Positions 1-9,183 of a DNA stretch of 64,000 nt are shown here, one piece after another (the first letter of the stretch is position 1; every line of letters begins with the position of its first letter). The stretch is taken from the NCBI RefSeq assembly GCF_009601055.1, contig NZ_WITI01000001.1, positions 307,671 to 371,670 of the forward strand. Direction: 5' to 3'. A model generated the notes under the pieces. The model was not told the DNA's origin. It saw only the letters and a program-made list of their open reading frames with translations, and did no database searches. Made by a program: the position numbers and the translations under genes. The DNA comes from Lactococcus sp. dk101. Its GTDB lineage: Bacteria > Bacillota > Bacilli > Lactobacillales > Streptococcaceae.

Positions 1-263
1 AAGCATTGGTTTCATCAACAAAAGCCTTGCACGGTCACGCACTCGGCGCAACAGGTGGTATCGAAGCCGTTGCAACTGTTTTATCACTCATGAATCAATA
101 CGCACCAGTTAATGCTGGGACAACAGAACTTGACGATGACATGACCATTAATGTCGTTATTGGACAAGGAAAAGAAGCAGAAATCAATGTTGCATTGACA
201 CAAGACTTCGGTTTTGGTGGACACAATGCCGTCCTAGCTTTCAAAAAATGGGCTGACGCATAA
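1..263 (+). CDS. fabF: 3-oxoacyl-ACP synthase II, C-terminal fragment
   Basis: This is the last 87 codons of a beta-ketoacyl-ACP synthase II, open at the left window edge and in frame from base 3. It condenses malonyl-ACP with a growing acyl-ACP in fatty acid elongation. The segment VSSTKALHGHALGATGG corresponds to the KAS block that carries the second catalytic His and its preceding Lys, and the Gly-rich DFGFGGHNAVLAF near the end is the conserved C-terminal loop of the family. The rest of the enzyme, including the active-site Cys, lies outside the window. It is followed after 33 bases by accB with a clear ribosome site, so it is part of the same fab operon. Confidence 0.93.
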   Translation, partial: ALVSSTKALHGHALGATGGIEAVATVLSLMNQYAPVNAGTTELDDDMTINVVIGQGKEAEINVALTQDFGFGGHNAVLAFKKWADA

Positions 264-296
264 GAATTGACGAAGCACTAAGGGGAAACAAAAAAA

Positions 297-773
297 ATGA
301 ATATTTCAGAAGTAAAAGAATTAATGGATAAATTTGAAGGCTCAAACTTACGCGAGTTTTCATGGAAAAATGCTGAAGGCGAATTAGCCTTGTCAAAAAA
401 TGAGGGACATTTTGCACCAACAACACAAGGAATGGCTCCTGTCATTGCAGCTACACCTAGTACTGTTAGTGCTGTAACATCAGTTGAAACAGCAGCTTCA
501 TCTGCACCAGCAGAAAGCCCAGTAGAAAGTCAAGCTGAAGGCGAAGCTGTCAAGAGTCCACTTGTTGGTGTCGTCTATCTCAAGGCATCACCAGACAAAG
601 CAGCATTCGTTCAAGTGGGCGATCAAGTTAAAAAAGGACAAACCCTTTTGATTATTGAAGCAATGAAAGTCATGAATGAAATTCCTGCACCAGCAGATGG
701 CGTCGTAACAGAAATCATGGTTTCAGCAGAAGATGTTGTCGAATTTGGACAAGCATTGGTTCGTATCAAATGA
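297..773 (+). CDS. accB: Biotin carboxyl carrier protein of acetyl-CoA carboxylase
   Basis: The 158-residue BCCP subunit carries the biotin that shuttles carboxyl groups between AccC and the AccAD carboxyltransferase, making malonyl-CoA. The C-terminal biotinyl domain shows the EAMKVMNE motif, whose Lys is the biotinylation site, preceded by VKSPLVGVVYLKASP. Between the N-terminal domain and the biotinyl domain there is an Ala/Pro/Ser/Glu-rich linker (about residues 45-85), normal for BCCP. The start is ATG with AGGGGA upstream. The stop overlaps the next gene by four bases (ATGA), so the two are translationally coupled. Confidence 0.96.
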   Translation: MNISEVKELMDKFEGSNLREFSWKNAEGELALSKNEGHFAPTTQGMAPVIAATPSTVSAVTSVETAASSAPAESPVESQAEGEAVKSPLVGVVYLKASPDKAAFVQVGDQVKKGQTLLIIEAMKVMNEIPAPADGVVTEIMVSAEDVVEFGQALVRIK

Positions 774-1216
774 TTAGCGTTCGCTATCAATCACGCGGAG
801 GCAATAGTAAAGCTGTTGCCGATTTGATTGCTGAGGCGTTTGGACTTGACGCGCAAGAGATAAGCCGTCCAGTAGAACTGGAAAAAACGGAACTTTTAAT
901 TCTTGGCGGTGGTGTTTACTGGGGGAAAATGAGCAAAAAACTGAGACATTTTGTTCAAAATATTGAAAGTGGTAAGGTCAAACAAGTGGCACTCTTTCAA
1001 ACATCTGGAAACACCAAAGGCCCATTGGACGAACTTGAAAATACCCTTAAAAGCAAGGGGATTACTGTCTTACCGAGTCGCTTGGAACTGGCCTTGCATG
1101 GCCAAGGAAACTTCTTTTTGGGAAGAAAAGGCGGAAAATTGACAGCAAAACAAGAAGAAAAAGTTCGCCAATTTGTCAATGCGATTAAAATTGACTTGAT
1201 TGATTTGAAAGGCTAA
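770..1216 (+). CDS. Flavodoxin-like protein inside the fab operon
   Basis: This 148-residue protein has a flavodoxin-like beginning: a hydrophobic strand ISVRYQ followed by SRGGNSKAVADLI, which matches the position of the flavodoxin phosphate-binding loop, then LLILGGGVYWGKMSKKLRHFV, the usual second FMN-contacting region. It is short and lacks a recognisable partner reductase domain, so it probably binds FMN as a small electron carrier or is a divergent relative. It starts in a four-base ATGA overlap with accB and is followed by fabZ, so it is co-transcribed with fatty acid synthesis genes. A redox role in lipid metabolism is inference only; the fold assignment is reasonably secure. Confidence 0.72.
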   Translation: MISVRYQSRGGNSKAVADLIAEAFGLDAQEISRPVELEKTELLILGGGVYWGKMSKKLRHFVQNIESGKVKQVALFQTSGNTKGPLDELENTLKSKGITVLPSRLELALHGQGNFFLGRKGGKLTAKQEEKVRQFVNAIKIDLIDLKG

Positions 1217-1242
1217 ATCACAATCAGCGAAAGGAATAAAAA

Positions 1243-1677
1243 ATGACTGAAAATGCAATTGACATAACAAAGATTATGGAGGCTTTGCCTCACCGTTATC
1301 CTTTGTTGCTCGTGGATCGCGTACTTGAGATGAGTGATGATGAAATCACGGCAATTAAAAATGTGACCATCAATGAAGAATTTTTCCAGGGACATTTTCC
1401 AAAATACCCAATCATGCCAGGTGTCTTAATCATGGAAGCATTGGCACAAGCAGCAGGAGTTTTGGAACTTTCAAAACCTGAAAATAAAGGCAAACTCGTC
1501 TTTTATGCGGGTATGGACAATGTCAAGTACAAAAAACAAGTGGTTCCAGGAGACCAATTAGTTTTGCATGCCAAATTTGTGAAACGACGCGGCAGTATCG
1601 CTGTTGTCGAAGCAGAAGCAAAAGTTGATGGCAAAGTAGCAGCAAAAGGAACCCTTACTTTTGCTTTAGGAAATTAA
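1243..1677 (+). CDS. fabZ: 3-hydroxyacyl-ACP dehydratase
   Basis: The 144-residue hot-dog-fold dehydratase converts 3-hydroxyacyl-ACP to trans-2-enoyl-ACP. The N-terminal [13 protein letters not shown] and the [19 protein letters not shown] block are the FabZ signature; the His before FP is catalytic and the Glu of MEALAQ is the second catalytic residue. The length is normal and the start has an AAAGGAA ribosome site. It lies between the flavodoxin-like gene and accC. A paralogous fabZ/fabM-type isomerase elsewhere in the genome cannot be judged from here. Confidence 0.95.
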   Translation: MTENAIDITKIMEALPHRYPLLLVDRVLEMSDDEITAIKNVTINEEFFQGHFPKYPIMPGVLIMEALAQAAGVLELSKPENKGKLVFYAGMDNVKYKKQVVPGDQLVLHAKFVKRRGSIAVVEAEAKVDGKVAAKGTLTFALGN

Positions 1678-1724
1678 TTCCTTTTTACGCCAGACCTAAC
1701 TATTCATTTATAAACGAAATATTC

Positions 1725-1749
1725 TTGCCACAGTCCGCGATTGTGGCAA
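1725..1749 (+). other. Hairpin in the fabZ-accC gap
   Basis: TTGCCACA and TGTGGCAA form a perfect 8-bp stem with a 9-base loop. The downstream T-run comes only after about 11 bases, so this is a weak or partial terminator, or an RNA processing or attenuation structure that could separate the upstream fab genes from accCDA. Confidence 0.5.
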
Positions 1750-1769
1750 ACCTTTGGACTTATTTTTTG

Positions 1770-1785
1770 ATTTGAATTATCAAAT
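1770..1785 (+). promoter_or_regulatory. FabT-like operator upstream of accC
   Basis: ATTTGAATTATCAAAT is an inverted repeat (ATTTGA / TCAAAT) close to the operator known for the MarR-type repressor FabT in streptococci and lactococci. A weak -10-like TAGAAT lies about 12 bases downstream (1797-1802). This suggests a second FabT-controlled promoter in the middle of the cluster driving accCDA. No fabT gene is in the window. Confidence 0.55.
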
Positions 1786-1868
1786 ATTTCGATAGATAGA
1801 ATAGTATGAAATGTAAAAGTAATGAGAAAAAAGAAGTTCATTCATTCCTGTGAATGATGGAGAAAATA

Positions 1869-3248
1869 ATGTTTAATAAAATTTTGATTGCCAATCGTGG
1901 CGAAATTGCTGTGCGGATTATTCGTGCGGCACGAGAACTTGGAATTGATACAGTCGCTGTTTATTCTGAAGCGGATAAAGATGCGCTTCACGTGGCTTTG
2001 GCTGATGAAGCCATTTGTATTGGCCCAGCACGTGCGACGGAAAGTTACCTCAATATGAATAATATTCTGGAAGCAGCTGTTGCAACACATGCACAAGCCA
2101 TTCACCCAGGTTTTGGATTTTTGAGTGAAAACTCAAAATTCGCACGCTTATGTGAAGAAATGAATATTAAATTCATTGGCCCATCTGCTGAAGTCATGGA
2201 TGCTATGGGAGATAAGATCAATGCCCGTGCCAGAATGCGTGAAGCAGGCGTGCCTGTCACACCGGGTTCTGATGGAGAAGTGTTCACTGCTGACGAAGCA
2301 CTTGTCATTGCTGACAAAATTGGTTATCCAGTCATGCTCAAGGCATCTGCCGGTGGCGGTGGAAAAGGAATTCGTAAAGTAAGCTCAAGTGAAGAACTTG
2401 TTCCTGCCTTTAATGCAGCAACAGCGGAAGCTCAAGCTGCCTTTGGGAATGGTGCCATGTTTATTGAACGAATGATTTATCCAGCACGTCATATCGAGGT
2501 TCAAATCTTAGGCGATAGCTTTGGTCATGTAATCCATCTTGGTGAGCGTGATTGTTCTTTGCAACGCAACAACCAAAAAGTTCTTGAAGAAAGTCCTTCA
2601 GTCGCTATTGGTCAGACCCTCCGTGATAAAATTACCACTGCTGCTGTCAAAGCTGCCCAAGCGGTAAATTATGAGAATGCAGGAACCATTGAATTCTTGT
2701 TGGATGAAAAAGCGGGACAATTTTATTTCATGGAAATGAATACCCGTGTTCAAGTCGAACACCCTGTGACAGAATTTGTTTCAGGTGTGGACATTGTGAA
2801 AGAACAAATCAAAATTGCATCAGGAATTGCACTCAATCTTCAACAAGAAGACATTCATTTCTCTGGTCATGCGATTGAATGCCGAATCAATGCTGAAAAT
2901 CCAAAATTTAATTTTGCACCGCAACCGGGAACCATTACCAACCTTTTCTTACCTTCAGGTGGCGTAGGTTTACGTGTTGATTCGGCTATGTACAATGGTT
3001 ATACCATTCCTCCATATTATGATTCAATGATTGCCAAAGTGATTGTTCATGGTGAAAGTCGTTTTGAAGCATTGATGAAAATGCAAAGAGCGTTGATGGA
3101 ATTTGATGTCGAAGGTGTTGTAACAAACATTGACTTCCAACTCGAATTGATCTCGGACGCGCACGTTATTGCTGGGGATTATGATACAGGCTTCTTGGGA
3201 AATACTTTTTTACCTGCTTATCTTGCAACCCCAGAAGAAAATGATTAA
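1869..3248 (+). CDS. accC: Biotin carboxylase subunit of acetyl-CoA carboxylase
   Basis: AccC carboxylates the biotin of BCCP using ATP and bicarbonate. The 459-residue chain opens with MFNKILIANRGEIAVRI, has the ATP-grasp glycine-rich loop GGGGKGIR (about residues 162-169), and the EMNTRVQVEHPVTE block with the catalytic Arg and metal-binding Glu residues. An upstream in-frame ATG pair exists at 1854 and 1857, but GGAG at 1859-1862 sits six bases before the ATG at 1869, and the family begins at this methionine, so 1869 is preferred. It heads the accC-accD-accA part of the operon. Confidence 0.96.
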   Translation: MFNKILIANRGEIAVRIIRAARELGIDTVAVYSEADKDALHVALADEAICIGPARATESYLNMNNILEAAVATHAQAIHPGFGFLSENSKFARLCEEMNIKFIGPSAEVMDAMGDKINARARMREAGVPVTPGSDGEVFTADEALVIADKIGYPVMLKASAGGGGKGIRKVSSSEELVPAFNAATAEAQAAFGNGAMFIERMIYPARHIEVQILGDSFGHVIHLGERDCSLQRNNQKVLEESPSVAIGQTLRDKITTAAVKAAQAVNYENAGTIEFLLDEKAGQFYFMEMNTRVQVEHPVTEFVSGVDIVKEQIKIASGIALNLQQEDIHFSGHAIECRINAENPKFNFAPQPGTITNLFLPSGGVGLRVDSAMYNGYTIPPYYDSMIAKVIVHGESRFEALMKMQRALMEFDVEGVVTNIDFQLELISDAHVIAGDYDTGFLGNTFLPAYLATPEEND

Positions 3249-3289
3249 CAGCTTGTTCGATCAATTGAAATAGAAAACCGAGGATAGAA

Positions 3290-4162
3290 ATGCCTTTATT
3301 TAAGAAAAAAAAATATATAAAAATTAGTCCAAATCGTTCTGTCATTGAAGACAAAATTGCCAATCCAGAGGTGCCAGATCAACTTTTTGCAAAATGCCCA
3401 AAATGTAAACACAGTATCTATGTTCATGATTTAGGAATTGAAAAAATTTGCCCTCACTGTGCATATAATTTCCGGATTTCTGCGCAGGAACGCTTAGCCT
3501 TGATTGCTGATGACGCCTCCTTTGAAGAATGGTTTACCGGTATTGAAACGAAAAATCCATTGGATTTTCCAGCTTATCTTGAAAAATTAGAAAAAATGAA
3601 AGCCAAAACGGGTCTTGATGAAGCTGTTTTAACAGGAAAAGCCAACATCAATGGCCATGCGGTTGCCTTAGGCATTATGGATTCTAATTTCATCATGGCT
3701 TCAATGGGAACAGTTGTTGGCGAAAAATTGACCCGCTTATTTGAAGAAGCGACGCGTCAAAAATTGCCAGTCCTTATCTTTACGGCGTCTGGTGGTGCCA
3801 GAATGCAAGAAGGCATCATGTCACTGATGCAGATGGCCAAAACATCGGCAGCAGCTAAACGTCACTCCAATGAAGGGCTGCTCTACATTACCGTTTTGAC
3901 TGACCCGACAACGGGTGGTGTTACAGCCTCTTTTGCCATGCTTGGTGACATTATCTTGGCAGAACCACAGTCATTGATTGGCTTTGCTGGACGCCGCGTG
4001 ATTGAGGAAACGGTGCGTCAAACGTTACCTGATGACTTCCAAAAAGCAGAATTCCTGCAGGAACATGGCTTTGTTGACGCTATTGTGAAGCGGACAGAGC
4101 TTCGGGCCAAATTGTCACTTTTACTTGAATTGCACAGCGGAAAAGGAGAAAATCATGGCTGA
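3290..4162 (+). CDS. accD: Acetyl-CoA carboxylase carboxyltransferase beta subunit
   Basis: AccD pairs with AccA to transfer the carboxyl group from biotin to acetyl-CoA. The 290-residue chain has the N-terminal four-cysteine zinc ribbon (CPKC at about 36-39 and CPHC at about 55-58) and a crotonase-like core with [12 protein letters not shown] and the [13 protein letters not shown] segment that shapes the acyl-CoA site. The length is normal. Its last eight bases overlap the start of accA, which implies coupled synthesis of the two subunits. Confidence 0.96.
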   Translation: MPLFKKKKYIKISPNRSVIEDKIANPEVPDQLFAKCPKCKHSIYVHDLGIEKICPHCAYNFRISAQERLALIADDASFEEWFTGIETKNPLDFPAYLEKLEKMKAKTGLDEAVLTGKANINGHAVALGIMDSNFIMASMGTVVGEKLTRLFEEATRQKLPVLIFTASGGARMQEGIMSLMQMAKTSAAAKRHSNEGLLYITVLTDPTTGGVTASFAMLGDIILAEPQSLIGFAGRRVIEETVRQTLPDDFQKAEFLQEHGFVDAIVKRTELRAKLSLLLELHSGKGENHG

Positions 4163-4934
4163 TAAAAATGAAAAAAAACAATTAACTATCGCCGAGATTA
4201 TCACAAAAGCGCGTGCAGTCGATCGTGTTTCTGTCCGTCAAATCATCGCCAATTGTTTCACTGATTTTTTCGAACTTCATGGGGATCGTCAGTTGACTGA
4301 TGATCAAGCGATTGTTGGAGGCATTGCTAAATTTCAAGGGACTGCCGTTACCGTAATTGGCATTCAAAAAGGTCAAAATCTTGCTGAAAACTTAGCGACT
4401 AATTTTGGTCAACCGAGTCCAAATGGCTACCGTAAGGCGCTTCGCTTGATGAAACAAGCAGAAAAATTTGGCCGTCCAATCATTACTTTTGTCAATACTG
4501 CTGGTGCTTACCCAGGGATTGAAGCAGAAGAACGTGGACAAGGTGAAGCCATTGCAAGAAATTTGTATGAAATGTCTGATTTGACAGTACCAGTTATCAC
4601 AGTTATCACAGGTGAAGGCGGCTCTGGCGGTGCTTTAGCACTTGCCGTTGCCAATAAAGTCTTCATTTTGGAAAATGCGGTCTATTCTGTATTATCGCCC
4701 GAAGGTTTTGCCACTATTTTGTGGAAAGATGGAAAACGACGTGATGAAGCAGCAGAATTGATGAAAATGACGTCGCAACACCTTTTTGAAATGGGCGTTG
4801 TGGACGGCATTATCGAGGAGGACAATCTCTTTGAACACCTGTCAGAAAAATTGGCAAGCGCGCTTCAAGAATTGTCACCTGTCAGCGCTGACGGCTTACA
4901 AGAACAACGTTACGAACGCTTTAGAAAATTTTAA
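4155..4934 (+). CDS. accA: Acetyl-CoA carboxylase carboxyltransferase alpha subunit
   Basis: The 259-residue alpha subunit shows the characteristic blocks [39 protein letters not shown] and [12 protein letters not shown], the last forming an oxyanion-stabilising glycine loop. An in-frame upstream ATG exists at 4125, but AAAGGAG directly precedes the ATG at 4155, which also gives the usual N-terminus. The start overlaps the accD stop. The gene closes the operon and is followed by a strong terminator. Near its 3' end at 4880-4893 it contains a one-mismatch copy of the TGTCAG-NN-CTGACA palindrome. Confidence 0.96.
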   Translation: MADKNEKKQLTIAEIITKARAVDRVSVRQIIANCFTDFFELHGDRQLTDDQAIVGGIAKFQGTAVTVIGIQKGQNLAENLATNFGQPSPNGYRKALRLMKQAEKFGRPIITFVNTAGAYPGIEAEERGQGEAIARNLYEMSDLTVPVITVITGEGGSGGALALAVANKVFILENAVYSVLSPEGFATILWKDGKRRDEAAELMKMTSQHLFEMGVVDGIIEEDNLFEHLSEKLASALQELSPVSADGLQEQRYERFRKF

Positions 4935-4943
4935 AGACAAATA

Positions 4944-4970
4944 AAAACGCCATTAAATTGGCGTTTTTTT
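4944..4970 (+). terminator. Intrinsic terminator of the fab/acc operon
   Basis: AAAACGCCA and TGGCGTTTT form a 9-bp stem with a 6-base loop and run straight into a T-tract ending at 4970. Confidence 0.93.
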
Positions 4971-5056
4971 GTACGAAAGAAGAAATAAGTCTCTTTTTGT
5001 TGACACTTTGACCAGTTCTTTTGACATCTTTCAGCTGTCTTATTGTCTGAAAATTA

Positions 5057-5065
5057 TGGTATAAT
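5057..5065 (+). promoter_or_regulatory. Extended -10 promoter of the serine operon
   Basis: TGGTATAAT is a consensus extended -10 element 34 bases before the serC start. No good -35 lies at 17 bp; two TTGACA words further upstream (5000-5005 and 5021-5026, 21 bp apart) are too distant to act with it and might be regulator sites. Confidence 0.75.
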
Positions 5066-5099
5066 ACATAAAAATAAGATTGATTAGTAAGGACATCAA

Positions 5100-6191
5100 A
5101 TGGGATATAATTTTGCAGCTGGCCCATCCGTTTTGCCAGCAGAAGTATTGAAAAAAGCTCAAGAAGAACTCTTAGATTATGCGCATTCGGGCATGTCAGT
5201 TATGGAATTGACGCATCGTGGCCCTGAATTTTCAGACATTCTTAGTAGAGCAAAAGCCTCCTTACGCGACCTTATGCAGATTCCGGAAAACTATAAAATT
5301 CTCTTTCTTCAAGGAGGAGCTTCCACACAGTTCACCATGGTACCGCTCAATTTGGCTCAAGGCAAGAAGGCTTACTATGTCGAGTCTGGAAGTTTTGGTA
5401 AAAAAGCATTTACCGAAGCACAAAAACTGGCCAAAGTGATTGATTTTGAACCCATTTCGCTTGGTTCGACGGAACAATCCGGCTTTGATCATCTTGTCAG
5501 CTTTGACAGCAGTCAAATTGACCCTGAAGCCGTTTATGTTCATGTCACTTTAAATAATACTATTGAAGGAACGGCCATTTATGACCTACCTGAGACCAAT
5601 GGTGTTCCTTTGGTCGGAGATATGAGTTCGGATATTTTGGCTGTTAATTATGATGTGACGCGTTTTGGCTTGATATACGCAGGAGCGCAAAAAAATATTG
5701 GGCCTGCTGGTGTTACCTTGGTTATCGTGCGCGAAGATTTGCTTCCTCAAGTTGAAATATTCTCATCCATGATGGACTATCGGATTTTGGCGGAAAATGA
5801 CTCCCTGTATAATACGCCCCCTACTTTCGGGATTTACATGGCAGGCTTGGTCTTTGATTGGGTTAAAAGTTTAGGCGGTGTACCTGCACTTGAAGAAAAT
5901 AATCGAAAAAAGGCCCGTCTCTTGTATGATGAAATTGACCAAAGTTCATTTTACCAAAGTCCAGTAAAATTCGAAGAAGAACGGTCGATTTGCAATGTTA
6001 CCTTTAGAACAAATAGTCCTGAAATGGACAAAAAATTCATTGCTGAAGCTGACCAGTTGGGCTTTAAAAATATCAAAGGACATCGGTCAGTTGGTGGCAT
6101 GCGTGCTAGTATTTACAATGCTTTTCCAAACGAAGGCGTTATTGAACTTGTGAAATTCATGAAGGAGTTTGAAGAAAAAAATGACTTATAA
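5100..6191 (+). CDS. serC: Phosphoserine aminotransferase
   Basis: SerC converts 3-phosphohydroxypyruvate and glutamate to O-phosphoserine, a PLP-dependent step of serine synthesis. The 363-residue protein begins with [15 protein letters not shown], typical of the family, and has LFLQGGAS (phosphate-binding region), the ILAVNYD segment and [12 protein letters not shown], in which Lys is the PLP Schiff-base residue. The C-terminal [17 protein letters not shown] is also diagnostic. It leads the operon; serA starts 11 bases before the serC stop. Confidence 0.96.
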   Translation: MGYNFAAGPSVLPAEVLKKAQEELLDYAHSGMSVMELTHRGPEFSDILSRAKASLRDLMQIPENYKILFLQGGASTQFTMVPLNLAQGKKAYYVESGSFGKKAFTEAQKLAKVIDFEPISLGSTEQSGFDHLVSFDSSQIDPEAVYVHVTLNNTIEGTAIYDLPETNGVPLVGDMSSDILAVNYDVTRFGLIYAGAQKNIGPAGVTLVIVREDLLPQVEIFSSMMDYRILAENDSLYNTPPTFGIYMAGLVFDWVKSLGGVPALEENNRKKARLLYDEIDQSSFYQSPVKFEEERSICNVTFRTNSPEMDKKFIAEADQLGFKNIKGHRSVGGMRASIYNAFPNEGVIELVKFMKEFEEKNDL

Positions 6192-7377
6192 TATTAAAAC
6201 AATCGGAAATAATATTGACCAAGAAGGCTTGGCAGAATTAGGCGCTTCATTTGCAATTGACCAAGTCCCTGAAAACCAAGCAGAAGCTTTTATCTGTCGG
6301 GCTCAAAATTTCCATGATGTCGAATTTAGCCAACATTTATTAGCTATTGGTCGTGCTGGTGCAGGCTTTAACAATATTCCTGTTGACAAATGTGCAGCAG
6401 AGGGAATTGTGGTTTTCAATGCGCCAGGTGGTAATGCGAATGCCGTTAAAGAATTGGTGCTTGCCATGATGATTTTCGGTTCACGTTTTTTGAAACCAGC
6501 AAACAAATGGCTTTCAAATCAATTGGGCGATGATAAAAGTATCGATTTAGCTGTTGAAAAAGGAAAAAAAGCATTCTCAGGAAAAGAAATTGCGGGAAAA
6601 ACAGTCGGGATTATTGGGCTGGGCAATATCGGGTCGCGTGTTGCCAACGACGCTGAAAAATTGGGCATGAACGTGATTGGTTATGACCCTTACATTGCAG
6701 TTGAGCGTGCTTGGGAAATTTCATCACACGTCAAACGGGTCAATAATTTGAGCGAAATCTTTGAAAAATCGGATTATATCACGGTTCACACGCCTTTGAC
6801 TGCCGAAACGCATCATATTTTCCGGGCTGAAAATTTCGCCAAAATGAAAAAGGGCGCTGTGCTTTTAAACTTTGCCAGAGATGAAATAACCAACAAAGAC
6901 GACCTCTTAGAATATATTGAAAATGGTACCATCCACTATTTTGCTACAGATTTTGGATCAGAAAAATACTATCATAACGATGCCATTTTTGTCAGTCCAC
7001 ATTTGGGAGGATCTACAGCGGAAGCCAGCCTAAATTGTACGCGCATGGCGGCCAATTCACTTAAACGCTATCTTTTGACAGGTGAAATTATCAATTCGGT
7101 CAATTTTCCACGTGTTGTGCAAGAGTTGACAAGCCCTTATCGGATTACTTTAATCAACAAAAATGTACCAAATGTCGTGGCTCACATTGCTTCAGCGGTT
7201 TCTGAGCAGGCCATCAACATTGCCAATATTGTCAATCGTGGCCAAGGCGATTTTGCCTATACCCTGCTTGACTTGGATGAAGTTGACGAAGCAAAAATTG
7301 CAGCACTTGTGGCTTTGTTTGAAGCCAGTGAGAATATTGTCCGCGTGCGTGTCATCAAAAATGAAAGAGGGGTGTAA
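6181..7377 (+). CDS. serA: D-3-phosphoglycerate dehydrogenase
   Basis: SerA catalyses the first step of serine synthesis, oxidising 3-phosphoglycerate with NAD. The 398-residue protein has the [13 protein letters not shown] and [11 protein letters not shown] substrate-domain blocks, the Rossmann motif [13 protein letters not shown] with an acidic residue (YDPY) at the end of beta-2, the catalytic Arg in NFARDE and the catalytic His in [12 protein letters not shown] short ACT-like regulatory domain follows (about residues 320-398). A TTG start at 6169 is possible, but it lies directly on its GGAG; ATG at 6181 with GAAG six bases upstream fits better. Confidence 0.94.
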   Translation: MTYNIKTIGNNIDQEGLAELGASFAIDQVPENQAEAFICRAQNFHDVEFSQHLLAIGRAGAGFNNIPVDKCAAEGIVVFNAPGGNANAVKELVLAMMIFGSRFLKPANKWLSNQLGDDKSIDLAVEKGKKAFSGKEIAGKTVGIIGLGNIGSRVANDAEKLGMNVIGYDPYIAVERAWEISSHVKRVNNLSEIFEKSDYITVHTPLTAETHHIFRAENFAKMKKGAVLLNFARDEITNKDDLLEYIENGTIHYFATDFGSEKYYHNDAIFVSPHLGGSTAEASLNCTRMAANSLKRYLLTGEIINSVNFPRVVQELTSPYRITLINKNVPNVVAHIASAVSEQAINIANIVNRGQGDFAYTLLDLDEVDEAKIAALVALFEASENIVRVRVIKNERGV

Positions 7378-8595
7378 ATGGTAGTTTTACGTGCCTTTAA
7401 GGCAATCAGGCCTGAGCAAAAATTAGCGCAGGATGTCGCAACATTACCCTATGATGTCTTGTCATCAGAAGAAGCCCGTCAGCTTGGACAAGACAATCCA
7501 TATAGTTTCTTGCATATTGACAAAAGTGAAATCGATTTGCCACCTGAGCTTGACCATCATGATGACCAAGTCTATCAGCAGGCTCTGTCAGCGCTGACAG
7601 CATTTTTGGCAAAGGGATGGCTAAAAAAAGCAGACCAAAATCAATTTTATCTTTATGAATTGACCATGGACGGACGCACACAAACGGGAATTGTAGGGAC
7701 AACGGCTGTTTCTGACTATGAAAATGGCTTGATTAAACGGCATGAATATACCTTGCCAGAAAAAGAACAAGATCGCATTCGGCATTTTGAGGCGACACAA
7801 TCGAACACCAGTCCTATTTTTCTGACCTATCGAAGCCAAGAAAACATTCAAAAAATAATGTCGGATTGGAAAAATCAACATCAGGCTGAAGTCGATTTTG
7901 TCAGCTTCTATGGGGTGAGACATCGGGTTTTTGTAATTGATGACAAGGCTGTGATTGCCAGCTTAGAAAAGGCATTTACAGCAGTGCCTGCCCTTTATAT
8001 TGCTGACGGACATCATCGCACGGCGTCAGCAGCTAAAGTCGGAAAAATGCTTGATAGTACGGAGGCACAGTACTTTTTATCGGTTATTTTCCCAGATGAT
8101 GAATTGGAAATCCTCGATTATAATCGGGTGGTGAAAACAGCTTTGCCGTCAGATTTTTGGACACAAGTAGCGCAGAAATTTGATATTGAGCCCGTTAAAA
8201 AATCAAAACCAGCAGGAAAACATCAGATACATGCCTTTACAAAAGCAGAGGGCTGGCAAAAATTAACGGTTAAAGCAGAAAAGGTTTCAAATGATGAAGT
8301 GAATTCGCTTGACGTTGCCATTCTGCAAAATGAAATTTTAGCTCCACTTTTGCAAATAGACAACCCAAAAACCAATCCTAACATTGCATTTGTAGGAGGG
8401 ATTAGAGGAATTGACGCACTAGAAAAAGAAGTAAATGCTGGCGCAAGTATCGCATTTGCAATGTTTCCGCCAGCAATGGAAGAACTTCTAGCGGTTGCGG
8501 ACGCAAAAAAAATCATGCCTCCAAAATCGACATGGTTTGAACCAAAACTCTTATCAGGTTTATTTTTACATGATTTGAACGATAAAAAAAAATGA
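7378..8595 (+). CDS. DUF1015 protein, probable serine-pathway partner
   Basis: The 405-residue protein belongs to the DUF1015 family: it starts LRAFKAIRPEQKLAQDVATLPYDVLSSEEAR and carries the family hallmark ADGHHRTASA at residues 209-218. The HHR element resembles the GCHR and related loops of the ParB/sulfiredoxin superfamily, some members of which bind nucleotides or phosphorylate free serine. The ATG follows the serA stop with no gap, so it is translated with serC-serA, and no serB lies here. A role in the serine/phosphoserine step is inferred from this context; the biochemical activity is not established by the sequence. It contains one perfect palindrome copy at 7586. Confidence 0.85.
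   Translation: MVVLRAFKAIRPEQKLAQDVATLPYDVLSSEEARQLGQDNPYSFLHIDKSEIDLPPELDHHDDQVYQQALSALTAFLAKGWLKKADQNQFYLYELTMDGRTQTGIVGTTAVSDYENGLIKRHEYTLPEKEQDRIRHFEATQSNTSPIFLTYRSQENIQKIMSDWKNQHQAEVDFVSFYGVRHRVFVIDDKAVIASLEKAFTAVPALYIADGHHRTASAAKVGKMLDSTEAQYFLSVIFPDDELEILDYNRVVKTALPSDFWTQVAQKFDIEPVKKSKPAGKHQIHAFTKAEGWQKLTVKAEKVSNDEVNSLDVAILQNEILAPLLQIDNPKTNPNIAFVGGIRGIDALEKEVNAGASIAFAMFPPAMEELLAVADAKKIMPPKSTWFEPKLLSGLFLHDLNDKKK
7586..7599. repeat. Palindrome TGTCAG-CG-CTGACA, in the DUF1015 gene
   Basis: Perfect copy, extended to 16 bp by flanking C and G (CTGTCAGCGCTGACAG at 7585-7600). It reads Leu-Ser-Ala-Leu-Thr in the gene. Confidence 0.95.
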
Positions 8596-8615
8596 GCATT
8601 GGCTCATTTTTTTTT
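8589..8615. terminator. Bidirectional terminator
   Basis: AAAATGAGC and GCTCATTTT form a 9-bp stem with a 4-base loop, with A-tract and T-tract on either side, serving the serC operon and the convergent minus-strand gene. Confidence 0.92.
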
Positions 8616-8853
8616 ATGATTTTCTCCCGAAAATGAGTGACACAATCAAAATAACAATGATTGCTCCAATGATTGATGGAATGAGTGCCATACCAGCAAG
8701 CGAAGGACCCCAGTTTCCAACAAGGCGATGGCCAACCCAAGAACCGAGTAGTCCTGCGATAATGTTTGTAAAACAGCCCATCGAATTTCCACGTTGTGTG
8801 ATTGCTCCAGCGATTGCCCCAATAATAGCGCCGACGATAAGTGACCAGATCAT
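8614..8853 (-). CDS. GlsB/YeaQ/YmgE family small membrane protein
   Basis: The 79-residue protein consists almost wholly of three hydrophobic, glycine-rich helices (MIWSLIVGAIIGAIAGAI, FTNIIAGLLGSWVG, and a C-terminal IIGAIIVILIVSLIF), the pattern of the transglycosylase-associated/GlsB family, often linked to general or envelope stress. A TTG at 8865 would give a slightly longer protein, but GGAGGG sits just upstream of the ATG at 8853, so that start is preferred. It is monocistronic and convergent with the DUF1015 gene. Biochemical function is not known. Confidence 0.88.
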   Translation of the reverse strand: MIWSLIVGAIIGAIAGAITQRGNSMGCFTNIIAGLLGSWVGHRLVGNWGPSLAGMALIPSIIGAIIVILIVSLIFGRKS

Positions 8854-8973
8854 ATTGCCCTCCAATTATTTCTATTTTTAATAAAATTCATTTCTTTTTT
8901 ACTATTTTAACATATTTATCACATAATTGTTAATCTAACTCTTTTAAAAATAAAATCTTTCATGAGTTTGAGC

Positions 8974-9033
8974 AAGATATTTGTTCAATATCTTAGAATT
9001 TAAATTCTTAAAAAGGATAATTATTTTTAAGAA
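8974..9033. promoter_or_regulatory. Three abutting inverted repeats upstream of the Rgg-type gene
   Basis: In the 330-bp AT-rich gap (8854-9183) there are three dyads: AAGATATT/AATATCTT at 8974-8994 with a 5-base loop, AGAATTTAAATTCT at 8995-9008, and TTCTTAAAAA/TTTTTAAGAA at 9005-9033 with a 9-base spacer. No T-run follows, so they look like operators rather than terminators. A -10-like TATTATAAAG lies near 9116-9125. The rest of the gap shows no gene I can support. Confidence 0.55.
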
Positions 9034-9183
9034 AAACCTGCATTTACACTCTTTTCCGTACATTTTAACAGCTCTACCTAACTTTCCTGTAATATAAAAC
9101 TCAAAAAGCATTTTGTATTATAAAGATTTCGTGATATGATGGATTTAAAGAAAGGGAGACAAAAAAACAAGAAAGGAAGTGAG

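Noticed and set aside
8962..9003. Short frame ATG AGT TTG ... ending TAA (about 13 codons) upstream of the Rgg-type gene as a pheromone peptide
   Set aside because: No ribosome site, little hydrophobic character at the C-terminus and overlap with inverted repeats; not convincing as a short hydrophobic peptide gene.
8938..9108. Minus-strand frame of about 56 codons in the gap before the Rgg-type gene
   Set aside because: No ribosome site, no recognisable composition, and it runs through the inverted repeats.
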